From Saksenaea vasiformis B4078 (Eukaryota > Mucoromycota > Mucoromycetes > Mucorales > Saksenaeaceae), in the NCBI GenBank assembly GCA_000697055.1, contig JNDT01001364.1, positions 1 to 20,390 on the forward strand: a stretch of DNA of 20,390 bases, in the 5' to 3' direction. A model generated the notes under the pieces. It saw nothing but the letters and a program-made list of their open reading frames with translations. It was not told where the DNA came from and searched no databases. Shown piece by piece: positions 1-10,952 of the stretch. The first letter of the stretch is position 1; every line of letters starts with the position of its first letter. A program made the position numbers and the translations under genes.

Positions 1-204
1 GATCTGCGCCTCGTCCATATCTGTACATATCACCAAGCCTGGTCTGGGCGTCGCTGTTTCCCTGATCAGCTGCCTTTCTGTACCATTTCATTGCTTTAAC
101 GTAGCCTCTATCCAGATGTATCCCACGATAGTATTCCTCGCCGAGTTGAAACTGTACTTTGTTATCATCCCAGTCGATCACATTTTTGTGTAGGTTGTTG
201 TCTT
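1..204. repeat. Long direct repeat, left copy (matches 20187-20390)
   Basis: Aligning the first 204 bases with the last 204 bases by eye gives 197 identities, no gaps and seven substitutions (about 96.6%). Both copies are in the same orientation and both encode, on the minus strand, the start of the Sel1 repeat array of the gene family described here as copies A and C. The repeat is therefore a recently duplicated gene segment, not a transposon end. The left copy keeps the frame open (AAA) where the right copy has a stop (TAA). Confidence 0.9.
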
Positions 205-1547
205 CCTTGTGACCTTTATCTACATCGTTGTAATGGACAGACGTAGCATCAGACATATTTGGTACGCTTCCACTGAGCCGATTAGCAGCTTTCTGTTCAT
301 GGTCAGGATCATTGATATCGCCGTAATCATCTGTGCTCTCATCACTGATGATACCTTTTTCAGAATCTGTTTGCAAAGTATCGTTTCCAGAATTCGTCTC
401 TCTGTCGCTTTGGTGGTACTCATCCTGAACGCTTTCGTCTCCTATATTGCATCCTTTAAAAGCCGTGGTGTCACTGGTTTCCATTGGCTTGTCGAACTGA
501 TCATTGCAAAACATCTTGTAGTAAACATCTTCCACTTGAACACGCTCATCACCGTCAAGTAGCTTATAGATTGGCTTTGCTTCTCTGAGCTGGATAACAG
601 CTGGTCTGGATTTAACCGTTTCCTTCCACTTTTCTAATCCATGTGCGAAGAACTCTCCGATATCGCCACCTATCAAGATGCTTGTCTAGCAGCTACAAAA
701 ATACGCCCTGGGTAATACCTATGACTTTCCAATATCCGTGGTTTTTTATTGATTTGGTAATATTTTCTGCTATATCACCGCTGGAGCAGATTTCTTTATG
801 CACGGTATCTGTTATGCTTCCTCTTTGGATCTTTAAGCCTTCATTTCTACAAGCCAGTAAACCACCTAAGGTAGCAAATTATTAGTTTATGTTTCACATT
901 CGGCCATAATACCAAGCAAGATCCTTGACGGGTAGTAATATCCAAAACGTCCAAATACGTTTTGTAGCGTTTCATACTTCTTCTCGTCGGTGTCCTCCGT
1001 CAAAGCATGCTGCACAGCTTGCTTGAAACTAGAGGTGGCTTTGATAACTTCAGGAGACAGATGCACCTAATGTAAGTCTTGTCAGTTTTAATACTCGTAG
1101 AATGTCTCGCAGAGCTTTACTTCTCCCCAGGAAACGTAAGAAACTGTATACTCAACCACACCGTTTTTAGAGGATGGATAATGATGCGTACGCGCACAGC
1201 AACTAGTTGCAGCGGCAATATCATATGCGTACTCTTTGTACGGCGACTTGTGAAAACTGTCATCAAACAACGGTTCATCCATGAATTCATCCGGATCAAT
1301 GGACTTTGTGCATGTCTCCTCTACAAATTGCTCGTCACAAGGATACTCATGGAGAAGCCTTAGCATATTCTCTGTTCCCTCTTCAAGCTGCATTGCAGAA
1401 CAATCAGCGGTATATCCATCGAATTGGAGTCCTCGTATGCACCTATTGAAAACATCGTACGCTAAAAATTTACTCAACTGTTGAAAGTGTTAGACAAGCG
1501 CGCATAGATAGATAGATTTTCCTAATTACGTTGGACGAAAAGCTCAT
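1..1547 (-). CDS. MACPF-like domain / Sel1-repeat protein, copy A (3' part beyond the left edge)
   Basis: Five exons are proposed on the minus strand: 1530-1547, 1121-1477, 913-1066, 719-865, and 669 to the window edge. The introns are 52, 54, 47 and 49 nt, all GT-AG, and all phases join. The ATG at 1547 begins MSFSSN, then LSKFLAYDVF. Seen: an FGYYYPSRILLGG stretch and, after the fourth intron, GGDIGEFF followed by W, then SRPAVIQL and KPIYKLL. Known: a (Y/F)G..LGG element and a later GG..W..P..PIY..L element are typical of MACPF-like domains. An acidic Ser/Asp-rich linker follows, then a first Sel1 repeat ending WYRKAADQG. Role inferred only: MACPF proteins can bind or perforate membranes, and Sel1 repeats mediate protein contacts. 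No stop occurs in any visible exon, so this is the best candidate functional copy. No signal peptide is visible. The MACPF assignment is from motif pattern only. Confidence 0.65.
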
Positions 1548-2134
1548 TTAAAGTGAAGGAAGAGATGATATCGTAAATGTCGCCTTTTGTTTCTCCGTAA
1601 AAGGACATATCTATGAGCTGTAATATCCCCTTATTGACAACCTTGGAATGTCTAGTCCAAATCACATCACATGCCAAACATGAGAAAGCTCGATCAGACG
1701 TTTAACGTTATACCAGTTTAAATAATGCTTGTGTCTGTCAATTATTTCAATTCAATAACTAAATCTTTATGTAAAAGGATTCCTGCCGGTGGTAGGATAT
1801 CTGTTTATCTACGTGAATAAATACGCACAGTGAAGCGTACCAAGAAAGAGATACAATGGCAATGATGATACCGAGTTTGACTTCTCTGTTTCATGTGTTA
1901 CAATATTGAAGACATCATGCAGAGTATAAAGGTCTATGTAGTCGGATGAACGTACAAGCGATGACTTCCTTATGCTCTGTTTCTAATGTATCCGTACATG
2001 AGGCTTGAGATCTACTTCTTGAAAGCTCATTTTATACGGCCATGGGAACACTGAGACTTAACGAATCAGACAGAGTACTATCTTTTATTATAATTGTTTG
2101 TCCCTCCACCTCTTCGTAGATCATCAAGTATCCC
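1548..2134. other. Intergenic region between copies A and B
   Basis: This stretch holds the upstream region of copy A and the downstream region of copy B, both transcribed leftward. I see no further gene, RNA gene or repeat in it. An alternative in-frame ATG upstream of copy A near 1608 opens a short reading frame, but it splices out of frame with exon 2, so the ATG at 1547 was preferred. Confidence 0.5.
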
Positions 2135-2173
2135 TTACGCATGTTCATTTCCTTTATCAGCCTCTTTTTGATA

Positions 2174-3170
2174 CTATTCAACTGTTTTGCCGATATCTTT
2201 CTTTCCATCTCTGTAAATATTTCCAAGTTTGATTTGCGCATCTTCACTTTCTTGGTCTCCCGCTTTTTGGTACCATTCAATTGCTCTCTCAATGTCGTTC
2301 TTTTCATCGATGTAAATATCCCTCAGTTTAATTTGCATATCTTCATTCCCTTGATCAGCTGCATTTTCGCACCATTCATACGCCTTGGAGTACAGTACCT
2401 CCGCTTTAACCTGATCCTCCTCCACACCCAACCCTAGCCAATACGTTTCTCCAAGATGATATTGCCCAATTCCATGTCCCTGATCTGCTGCTTTTCGGTA
2501 CCATTCAACCGCCTTCTCATTGTCTTCGGGTACATCCCGACCCTGATAGTACATGTTGCCCAGTTTGGTTTGTGCATCAGCATTACCCTGGTCGGTTGCC
2601 TTTTTGTACCATCCAACTGCTTTCTTGTTGTCTCGATCCACACCTCGTTCATATCTATGCATATCTCCAAGTCTCATTCGTGCTTCACAACTTCCGTAGT
2701 CAGCCGCCTTTTCGCACCATCCGACTGCTTTCTTGTAGTCTCGATCTACACTTCGTCCGTATTGGTACATATCTCCAAGTTTGGTTTGTGCGTTGCCATT
2801 TCCCTGATCAGCCGCCTTTTTGTACCACTCGTATGCTATCTTTTTGTCTCGACGTACACCTCGTCCGTGTGCGTACACATCCCCAAGTTTCGTTTGTGCA
2901 TCGCTATTCCCCTTATTTGCCGCTTTTCTGTACCATTCCTTTGCTTTGGTGTAATCTTTGTTCTCATCAGTATACGAATGGTAGATATCTCCAAGCGAGA
3001 GCTGTGCCCATTCATTGCCGTGATCCGCCTCTTTCTCGTACCACCTAATTGCTTTAATATAATCTTTTTCAATGGTAAGCCCATAGAAGTACATATTTCC
3101 AAGGTGAATTTGTACATCTTTATTTCCCTGATCAGCTAACTCTTTGTACAACATAATATTGTTGGTGTAA
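2174..3170 (-). repeat. Tandem Sel1-coding units of about 108 bp in copy B
   Basis: The minus strand encodes nine consecutive helix-turn-helix units. Most are 36 residues; one insert-bearing unit has 43 (QVKAEVLYSKAYEWCENAADQG region) and the last ones are 33. The DNA periodicity is visible on the plus strand as the recurring word CCCTGATCAGC and close variants. The same unit types recur in the same order in copy C. Confidence 0.85.
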
Positions 3171-4810
3171 TCTTTGCCCTCATCGCTGGAAGTAACTTCA
3201 GGTCCTTCCTTAGTCTCGTTGCTCAGCTCGCGGTCTTTGTGACCTCTTCCTCCTCTATCGCCGTGACCATGTATATCTTGGTTTCTCAGATCTGCAAGTC
3301 TTCCGTCTAAGTTCACAGGGTCTTCATTTGCTGCGCCCTCCTGATTGAATACGCCCTCTCCAGGTTCATTTTGCGCGTCTTCACTTTCTTAATTAACTGC
3401 TTTTATACTCAGGTTGACGTCTTTCTGGTCTCTTTGCGAACTTTCTTCACGGCTGGCTAGGTCATTAGAGCCGTTTTGTCCCTCTTCACTTCCTGAGCCA
3501 ACTGCTTCCGGTTGTGTGTTGATATTGCTGTCATCATCAGAATCATCACTGAATATATCTCTTTCAGGTTCGTTTTGCAAGTTTTCATCTCCATTATCTA
3601 TGACTCTGTTGCTGCCTTGGTCCAGGAATTGCAACCAGTTCATGTCTTCAACATTGTCCCCCATACTTTCACCTCTTCTGGCACATTTCTTGAAAACTTC
3701 ATGGGGGCTATCTTCCACCGCATGCCCAAGCTCGTTGTTGGAAAATGCTTTGTCGTAAACCTCCTCCACTTGTAGGCGTTCGTTATTCTCAAGGATATGA
3801 TAAATTGGCTTCACATCTTTGAACTGAATAATAGCTGGCCTGGATCTTGTAGTCTCTTTCCAGTTTTCTAATTTATCCATGAAAAATAATCCAGGATTAC
3901 CACCTACCACAAGTTTGTCGAGCGATTATGACTAGTACGGATGAAATTTACGTATAACTTTCCAGTATTTGTGATCTGTGATTGCGTTTATAACGCTTTC
4001 CGCTACGTCTTCACTGGATCGTATTGCTTTATGCTCGTTCTCGGATTCACACAGGTCTCCATTCTGTATCTTTCAAATCCCTGTCTTACGAGCGAGTAGA
4101 CCGCCTGTACCAGGAGACAGTTAAGTAGCATTATAGAGGTCCTAGTTACAATACCAAGTAAGATTTTGGACGGGCAGTAATATCCAAATTGTTCAAACAC
4201 CTTTTGCAGGGCTTCATACTTTTCCTCATTGGTCTCTTCCTTCAAAGCATTCTGCACAGATTCCTTGAAACGGACTGTTGCTTTGATATACTCCGAAGAC
4301 AGATGTACCTGTAGGAATCCTATGAATTGAATTGCCCATAAATATCCGCTCCATCTCTTACTTCTCCCCAAGTAACATAAGAAACAACATATTCAACCGA
4401 GTTTTTTCCAAAAGACTGTTGGCACTGTTTACGTGTGCTACAACTTGGTTCTGCAGCAACATCATAAGTAAACCTCTTAGAGGGCAAAATGGGGAACGTA
4501 TCATCCATCAGCAATCTATTCATGGAACGATCCGCTTCGATGATTTTCGTGCACGTATGTTCGATGAATGGCTTGTCTCGAGCGTATTCGTGAAGGAGCC
4601 TCATGACATTATCCTTTCCCTCTTCGACCTCTATTGCGGAGTATTCAGCTGTATACCCATCAAAATGGAGGCCTCGGGTACACTTGTTGACAACATCGTA
4701 CGTCAAAAATTGAGTGAGCTATTGGAAATGTTAGGTAAAATGCACATAGAAAAATCAGTTTATCTGGTTACATCCGATGATAGTTCCTCTTTTATGCTAT
4801 AAGAATTCAT
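2174..4810 (-). pseudogene. MACPF-like / Sel1-repeat gene, copy B, with in-frame stops
   Basis: Same architecture as copy A. Exons are 4772-4810 (ATG, MNSYSIKEELSSD), 4362-4718, 4155-4308, 3952-4104, and 3903 downward, with GT-AG introns of 53, 53, 50 and 48 nt. Exons 2 and 3 have exactly the lengths of copy A (357 and 154 nt). The MACPF-like signatures are FGYYCPSKILLGG and GNPGLFF..W..SRPAIIQF..KPIYHIL. An acidic linker (about 3390-3700) leads into nine Sel1 units of 33-43 residues, with consensus A..LG.MY..G..V..D..KA..WY.KAADQG. Breaks seen: TGA at 4073-4075, where copy A has TTA; TAA at 3389-3391, in the linker; TAG at 2174-2176, where WY is expected; and TAA at 2135-2137, where Gln is expected. 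The last two may simply shorten the array, but the first two would truncate the product. A separate Sel1 gene starting after 3389 is possible, with its first in-frame ATG near 3154. Confidence 0.6.
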
Positions 4811-6679
4811 TGTAAGTAAAAAAGAAGCTATCATCCTTTTTCCATCTGAACCTCGGAACCGCTAGTAAGGTTTATGCTAACCGGATATGAAGCGACCAAA
4901 TAAAAAATACGGATTAGGACAAGTGATGAGTCGTATTCCCCCTTGCATGCTCTCTCAATGTATACTTCTGTTATAACGTGTTTGAATTACGTTGATGGTA
5001 CCCAAGGAACAAATTCTGCATGGTTGACTCTTGCTCTTTTCAATGCAAACCTGCTCTTCCTTGACGGTTTGACATTTTTCTCTCAATATAGTCTGACATG
5101 ACGTTTTGTCAACTTCTATAAATAGTTTTATAACAACTCTCCTTGGGAATTCAGTATGCTCTCCATCCAGTTAGGACCTTCAACTGCAACATTGATTACA
5201 CGAGATTCTGGGTGTAATAAGAGATACCGTATGTGGATAACATCCTGAGCCCTCCCCATCTTGGATCCACCAGTTTTGAATGGAACCTGCTCTTCCTATT
5301 CCACAGTTATACAAAATATAATGGGACTTCTGCTCCACCAAGAATTCCGTGCCGAATCCGTTTTATTTTTCTGGAATCATCATTCTTGTTGGTTAGACGC
5401 GTCTCATGTTTAGGCGTATAGTAATATTGCGTATAATTACATGAACTATCTAGTAGCATATAGGACCCTGCGCGCTTATCCTCGAGTTCCACTCTGAACA
5501 TTTCCTCTCTCGTACAAAGCTCTACATCCTACTTGTACATTTTCCATGCCACTCTTCCCAGCCACCCTCGACGACTCTTTTAGATGACTAAAAGATCATC
5601 CAGATGGTTACGGAAACTGACGGTCGCTTTATTGCCTCTTGTGGCAATTTGTACGGCATATTTAAATTACTTGTACCAAATGTTGTTAAATCCCGGTTTA
5701 ATTCAATTATGAGTTTATTGGATTGATTTGCGGTTAAAGAAGCCAGTGGTTTATGTCACTGCATCCAGTTCCTTCTGCAGCAGAACTAAGATGGTCCATG
5801 CGTCTGTGTTGATTACGCTGATCACCTGGGTAAAAGAAAAAGAACTTCGTACATGTAATATTTGCGGCTTTGCAGGACTTGCTTCCCGTCGACCAGGCGT
5901 TTATAAAGTTAAACAATCCGCATGCAAAGCATCTAGCAGAGGTCATTCTCTCTATCACAACTGTGGATCTCTTTGCTATCGACTGTTTTTTTATTTTTCT
6001 TGACACGACCTGCCAGCTGGATATATCGGACGTTGCAATCTAGTATTACAACCGAGATAAGGATGTATTATTTCGTTCCCATGCCTGGTTGTTCCGACCT
6101 GCATCTATACCCCCAGTCCCTAAAGTTAATGGCCCCATGAGAAGTTACATGGGAATGTTACCATAGTTATACCTGGATGGCCCATGCTTGAAAGTTGGCT
6201 GCGCGTAATCGGCACTACTAATGGGCAAGGGGGCGCGGGCACAGAAGGAAAATGAGGGTGTATCTGTTGGGATATCCGTGCATCTGCAACAATAGCGAAG
6301 CATTTAAATGCTCGATCCCTGGCGAATGGTCAATGCTTAAGAAAACGGGAAAGAAAGCTGTTTTCTTGTTTCATTATACGGGACGCATAGCGTTTTATGA
6401 AGGTTTTTGTTTGTTGTACTGATGAAAGCGCAGCATGAATCGATGCAACTAATTACTAGGTTAGGAGCCGCAGTTAAAACGCCAGTTTCCAAAGGAGAAA
6501 AAATGTGGGTTATGTATATATGTATGTTAGTTTCAGGTTCTACAAAAAACATAGCAGCATGGTCACTCGCAGAGAGAGAGAGGGCCCATTTCTAGTCATG
6601 GTATTTTATGATACATCATGAACAAAAATAAATAACAGAAAGTACGCACTAGGCGAAACGTCAGAGTTGGAGGAGGATG
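4811..6679. other. Intergenic, no gene recognised
   Basis: The reading frames here are short, overlap on both strands and show no family signature, conserved motif or plausible splice-linked exon chain. I see no tRNA-like TTCGAATC arm, no long inverted repeat and no tandem array. Regulatory sequence for copy B (right of 4810) would lie at the left end. Confidence 0.5.
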
Positions 6680-8100
6680 TTAATAGAAAAATTCACACGA
6701 CAGCGGCTCTTCAGCTATGGGTGGCGGGGCATGAGTCATCATGTTGAAATAGGGATTTGCAGAATCGATATAGTTGAAAGTGTTGCCGGAGGGAACCATG
6801 ACAGGAAGAGGGGACGACTCAACAAAATGGACCAAATGCCGTGTTTCCTCAAACCGGGTGATCATTGTCAAGAGTTCTTGTTTGAGATGATGGGCTACAC
6901 CCTTGATGGTATGTCTGAAAAACTGAGAGGTCTGTTTGTTTTCCGTGAAATCGCTGCATTGGGTCCAATAAGTTTCCCGCGCTTTTTCCGACGCACTTTC
7001 CATGTAGAACAGGGGAGGTGCGGTGATATCAAAGTGAATGTCCGCCAGAGCATCGGTGGCTACGTATTCAATTCTCGAAACCATATCGACCGCGATTTCC
7101 ATTTTGAAGCAGTAACCATTGTCGCTAATGTGCCATGCAAATACATGTGCATCTGGACGATACAGACAAACGAGGTCTGTGGCGTGCAGCTTCATCCGAT
7201 GCCAAGAGCCAACCGTCAGACTCGATACACTGAAATAAAAGCCCTCTTCTTCTTGACGGAAAACGCCGGGATCGACAGCCGACAGTAGCGGAGGCTCGAC
7301 CGAAGGGGATGCTGTCATAGAGTGCATGATATCTAACAGGTACATAAGATTTTTGAAACAGTTTCTTAATGTTTACCATATGTCACGCTCGAAGGTGGCG
7401 TATGCGACTGCATGGAAAGAAAAGACCTTGCACCAGAATCCGGTGCAGGAACAAGCGTATTCACGGATGGCGATGAAGAATAGGATGAAGAAGCGTACAG
7501 AAAATCGGGCTGCAAGCTCGCTGAAGGAGACACTGTGGCGGGATCCATGGATGATGATGAGGGTGGTGGTGGTGGTGGTGGTGGTAGTCCTTGATATGGG
7601 CCCGGAGCCATCGGCCCGGGCCACATGTGATGTGGAGGAGGTGGTGGTGGTGGAGGGGGAGGAAAGGAATCGTAAGAAGAGACAGTGTCAACGCTGCGAG
7701 CGCGGGGAATAGCCACACGCTGATGCGAATGATAATAAGGAATAAGGGCTGGGTGTCGAATACCATGCTGTTGTTGGTACTGATAAAGCTGTGTGCGGGC
7801 GGATGCCTGATCCATTTGCACCTGTGCACGTTTCTGCAACAGCTACAAAATTTTTATACTTGTCACTCGCGCGCACTGCTTCCCACTTACCTTTACTTTA
7901 GCGCGCCTGTTTTGAAACCAAATTTGAATGGATCTTTCTGGCATTTCCAATTTTTGCGCTAATTGTTTCCGCATCTTACTGTCAGGAGTGGCAGTTGCAG
8001 CGAACGTTTCTTCGAGGACAGAGAGTTGTGAAGGCGTGACACGAGTACGCTTCTTGGTGGAGGACTGATCTTCGGTGGCTGGAGGTGTGAGTTGGCTCAT
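6680..8100 (-). CDS. Homeodomain transcription factor, Htf1/Phx1-like
   Basis: Three exons, 7891-8100, 7377-7842 and 6680-7332, joined by introns of 48 nt (GTAAGT donor) and 44 nt, give a clean 442-residue product. The homeodomain spans about residues 14-70 and ends in the recognition helix IQIWFQNRRAKVK. The first intron falls directly after it. Next come LLQKRAQVQM, a Gln-rich stretch, and two runs of 8-10 prolines separated by HHMWPGPMAPGP. The third exon encodes a conserved-looking domain (LTVGSWHRMKLHATDLVCLY, then FKMEIAVDMVSRIEYV, YWTQCSDFTEN, FRHTIKGVAHHL). I associate this domain with fungal Phx1/Htf1 homeobox proteins, which control stationary-phase survival or conidiation; the role here is inferred. 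The start at 8100 was chosen because upstream sequence encodes only a Phe/Leu-rich, pyrimidine-derived stretch typical of a 5' leader, and the ATG has A at -3. Confidence 0.88.
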
Positions 8101-8539
8101 GATGAGGACGGAGTTAAGGAAAGGAAAGGAGAATATCAAAAGAAGAAGAAGAAAAGGGTTCTCAAAGATGAAGGACTGACTAGTAAAAAACCATAAAAGA
8201 GTTAAGAAAAAAAAATTGTGTGCGGTTTTTTCGTCACGAGTTGTGAAATGAATCGAGTTTTGCAGTGGAGATTGAAACAGAGCATGAGAATACAGTTGGT
8301 GGAGAAAATCAGCCAATCAATGGTGTTACTTACCCTCAGGATGAAAAGGGAACTAAGTGATACTTACTATTCTTTGATCACTAATCAATACTTACTTGTA
8401 CATATACCATTCTACCGTGCCGTATTGCTATTTTGTTCTCAAATTGATTTTTTTTTCTTTTTCTACTGCAAATTCTCGAATTACTCCGCTTTATTGACCC
8501 AATCAAATAAAAGGTAGATTCACCCATGCGTCACCCATT

Positions 8540-9025
8540 TTAAGTACCGCCATCATGATCCAAGGAAGGTATTTCATCAACTGCGCCATAGAGGCATTCT
8601 GGCTCAGGACTCGAAAGCCACTCTTCATAGGAATTATACTGTTGTGACTCTGGAAATTGTGGAGGATGATGATTATCAGCTCCTGGGTGTGTTAGACTTG
8701 TCTCTTGGACAGCTCTCTAATTGTCGCACGCGCGCACAAGAGCACTGCTCTTTTTCCAAGAGTATGGAACATGCTTCTTCGTGTATTTGACGGGGGGATC
8801 CATTGCCTTGGGCAACCTCGCAGGCTTCAGCGGCTTGCGCAATTGGTTAGTTGGAGATGCTTGAAGAGGCACTATTATTTTACGGTTGGACCGCCATGGT
8901 TCGATCTGGCATTTTCGAACTCTTTTTTTTTCTTTTTTCTTCTTTTTTTTTTTTTTTGGCAGGTACCTAGATATGCAACAAATATGTCTTTTTCTTGTCA
9001 TTTTCTGCTCAATTCTGGATTGCAT
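8540..9025 (-). CDS. Possible small multi-exon gene, product unknown
   Basis: The minus strand between 8682 and the TAA at 8540-8542 encodes a coding-like acidic end (SQQYNSYEEWLSSPEPECLY, then GAVDEIPSLDHDGG). Upstream, 8920 down to about 8746 encodes a basic, proline-rich stretch (LRKPLKPARLPKAMDPPVKY, then TKKHVPYSWKKS). A GT-AG intron 8683-8745 joins the two in frame. A further intron 8920-8966, rich in A on the minus strand, could link to an ATG at 9025, but the phase does not fit. An internal ATG in KAMDPP is another possible start. I recognise no family. The gene ends about 440 nt upstream of the homeobox start, so part of it could instead be that gene's leader. Confidence 0.3.
8921..8957. 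repeat. T-rich low-complexity tract
   Basis: Runs of 8-15 T interrupted by single C occur on the plus strand. Read on the minus strand this is a purine-rich tract ending in GAG. It makes an unbroken Lys-rich reading frame across it that is probably not real protein. Confidence 0.9.
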
Positions 9026-10673
9026 TCTCTACAGTCTACGCTGACTGATCAAAAAATGTACTGAACTTGATCGAGATTTGACTGACTGACAAAAACATTA
9101 GTAAACTTCCTGACGATTGATCGGGGTTCCTGAAAAATGTAAACGGAAAACCACTCTACTGTCCTGAATTTCCTAAAATGTAAAAAATTGAAGTCAGTAG
9201 CAGAAAACTAACCTGTCTATTCAAGCCCTACATTCGCGCATTCCCTCGGAAAGAGGTATCTTATCTCGCCAGATCATGAAAACATAATTTCGATGGGGCT
9301 CTCTAACAATACTAGTCATCTAGCTCGTTACTAGAGATCAGTACATATTGAGACTGTCAGCAGATACTTCTTCGAGGAAACTCTTTACCGAGGACTTATC
9401 GCACGGCGCTTGTACTGACACTCCGAATAAGTTGTAAAGGAAAATCATGCACACCGTGGAGTTAAGATGAAAAAAGCATAGCGCATCTGGTATCTTAGCA
9501 TCTGGAACCATTTCCATCCAATGAAGGTGTCGACTGGATTTTTATGGTTAGTGAATTTCATTTTGTAAGACCCGTTCGGTAGCGATACATAACATCCGGT
9601 GCTCTCAGTGGAGGGCATCGGTGGAGATTATCCATCGCATGTCTCCATAATACGCTTTCTTTCATACGGTTCACTTATACTAAGGCGTTTAGCAGAATAA
9701 ACAAGTCGAGGATCTCAATTAGACAGCAGATAATTCACTTACGGAAGAATCGATAAAATGAAGATTCTGTAGGCGGCGCTTTATTCTATATTGGGCAATC
9801 AATTGTGTTTCCATGTAACCCTTTCAAAGAAAGAACTTTACATCGGCTCTCAACAATTTGTTTAATGGCCGCTTCGGTAGCTTCGGTTTCGCTTTCTACA
9901 TCTGCTACTAATCTTAGCATTCATTTCGTATGGAAAAGACAAATTGTTACTATTGACTTGTCCTGCGTTCGGCTAAATTTCTTCAAAGAAGTTTAAAAAA
10001 TAAGGAGTATGAGAGAAGGAATGTCTAATGATAGGTGCAACTGCGTGTCAATTGTTGGGCGAACGGTAGAACGGTTCACTACCAAGTACCAAATTCAGTT
10101 TGGGCCGCCACGCGTCCATCGGTGTGTCTTCTTCTTTTTTTATTGTGCTTTCTTATCTTGTTTATCTTTCTGCAGCCGATAGCTTTGAGCTTCCGCCATG
10201 TAATGTCGATCAACGCATGTTTTGAAATTACACGCAGGAGTACACGTTTCTGACAGTTTCTCCCCGCAGTAATTGAATGAAGATAATCTTGATGAGTACT
10301 GGAACCAGTTTTATCGATAAGAACTGCAGCTGTAAAGGCTGAAATTAGATTACACCGAAGAATATATTGTCGATCGCGAGTAACAGGAGTGCTACAGAAG
10401 CCATGCTCAGCAACCTTAAAGAGGGACGAGCTCAGCTGTCAACATTCACGCGATAAAGGTCAATGGTTAGACTATCGGGAAGATTCGTCGCAGCAAGGTA
10501 TTGTTTGTTTACACATTTACAAAGAGAGCTAGGAACGGCATAGAACACCCTCAGAATCAGCTCTGCCAATAGTCTGTCTCACAATTATGATTATTGTTGC
10601 ACGAAATGTTCAAGAAAGAAAAAAAAAGGAGAAAAGAGGCAGTCAGGAGGCAATCTATCTACTCCTGTTTTTA
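9026..10673. other. Intergenic, no gene recognised
   Basis: The reading frames are short (about 60-70 codons), lack motifs and have no convincing splice partners. No tRNA, tandem repeat or inverted repeat was seen by eye. Confidence 0.5.
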
Positions 10674-10675
10674 TT
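10670..10675 (-). terminator. AATAAA polyadenylation hexamer overlapping the stop of the secreted Cys-rich gene
   Basis: On the minus strand the stop codon TAA at 10674-10676 is followed directly by TAAAAA, creating an AATAAA word. Position only; a role in 3'-end formation is inferred. Confidence 0.3.
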
Positions 10676-10952
10676 ATTCTGAATATACATATGGATACTG
10701 AGGGGATGTGTACGGAGAATCGAGTGAACATCTACCAAGGCCCCAGAAGCTATCACAGCATCGATTAAAATGACACAATTTTGTAAGATCTGTAAAATGA
10801 CAGTGGCTTGCGACAGCAGTTACTAGTTCACCCCCAACGCCAAGGCAGCAGGTTTCCGTAAACCGTGGTTCGAGATCTTTGCAGTGACAGTTTGCTGCTA
10901 GACTAGTACCGATAAGTGCAAGCACCAAAGACAACAAGGAAACGAAGAGCAT
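10674..10952 (-). CDS. Small secreted cysteine-rich protein
   Basis: An intronless 92-codon frame starts at an ATG with A at -3. Residues 1-20 form a textbook signal peptide (MLFVSLLSLVLALIGTSLAA) with a likely cleavage after the Ala pair. The mature part of about 72 residues has nine cysteines: two as CHC near its N-terminus, then CC, C, C, CC, C. The spacings are 10, 14, 8, 4 and 8 residues when counted from the second Cys. An aromatic-rich tail without cysteine (SPQYPYVY) ends the protein. Cysteines so arranged usually pair in disulfides, so an extracellular or cell-wall location is inferred. The C-CC-C-C-CC-C order is that of hydrophobins, but the spacing and lack of a long hydrophobic loop do not fit them. 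Function unknown. The gene stands alone, more than 1.6 kb from any well-supported gene. Confidence 0.7.
   Translation of the reverse strand: MLFVSLLSLVLALIGTSLAANCHCKDLEPRFTETCCLGVGGELVTAVASHCHFTDLTKLCHFNRCCDSFWGLGRCSLDSPYTSPQYPYVYSE

Noticed and set aside
5728..6006. Overlapping 90-codon frames on both strands
   Set aside because: No motif, signal peptide, splice partner or paralogue; openness on both strands suggests chance.
6677..7288. A 203-codon plus-strand frame
   Set aside because: It lies wholly antisense to the third exon of the homeobox gene, whose product has coherent conserved-looking motifs and splices in phase; the plus frame has none.
8717..9025. A single 102-codon minus-strand protein with a run of lysines
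   Set aside because: The lysine run is the translation of a purine tract that ends like a splice acceptor; reading through it is less likely than an intron.
10674..10952. Calling the secreted protein a hydrophobin
   Set aside because: The order of cysteines fits but the spacings and hydrophobicity do not, and there is a ninth Cys.
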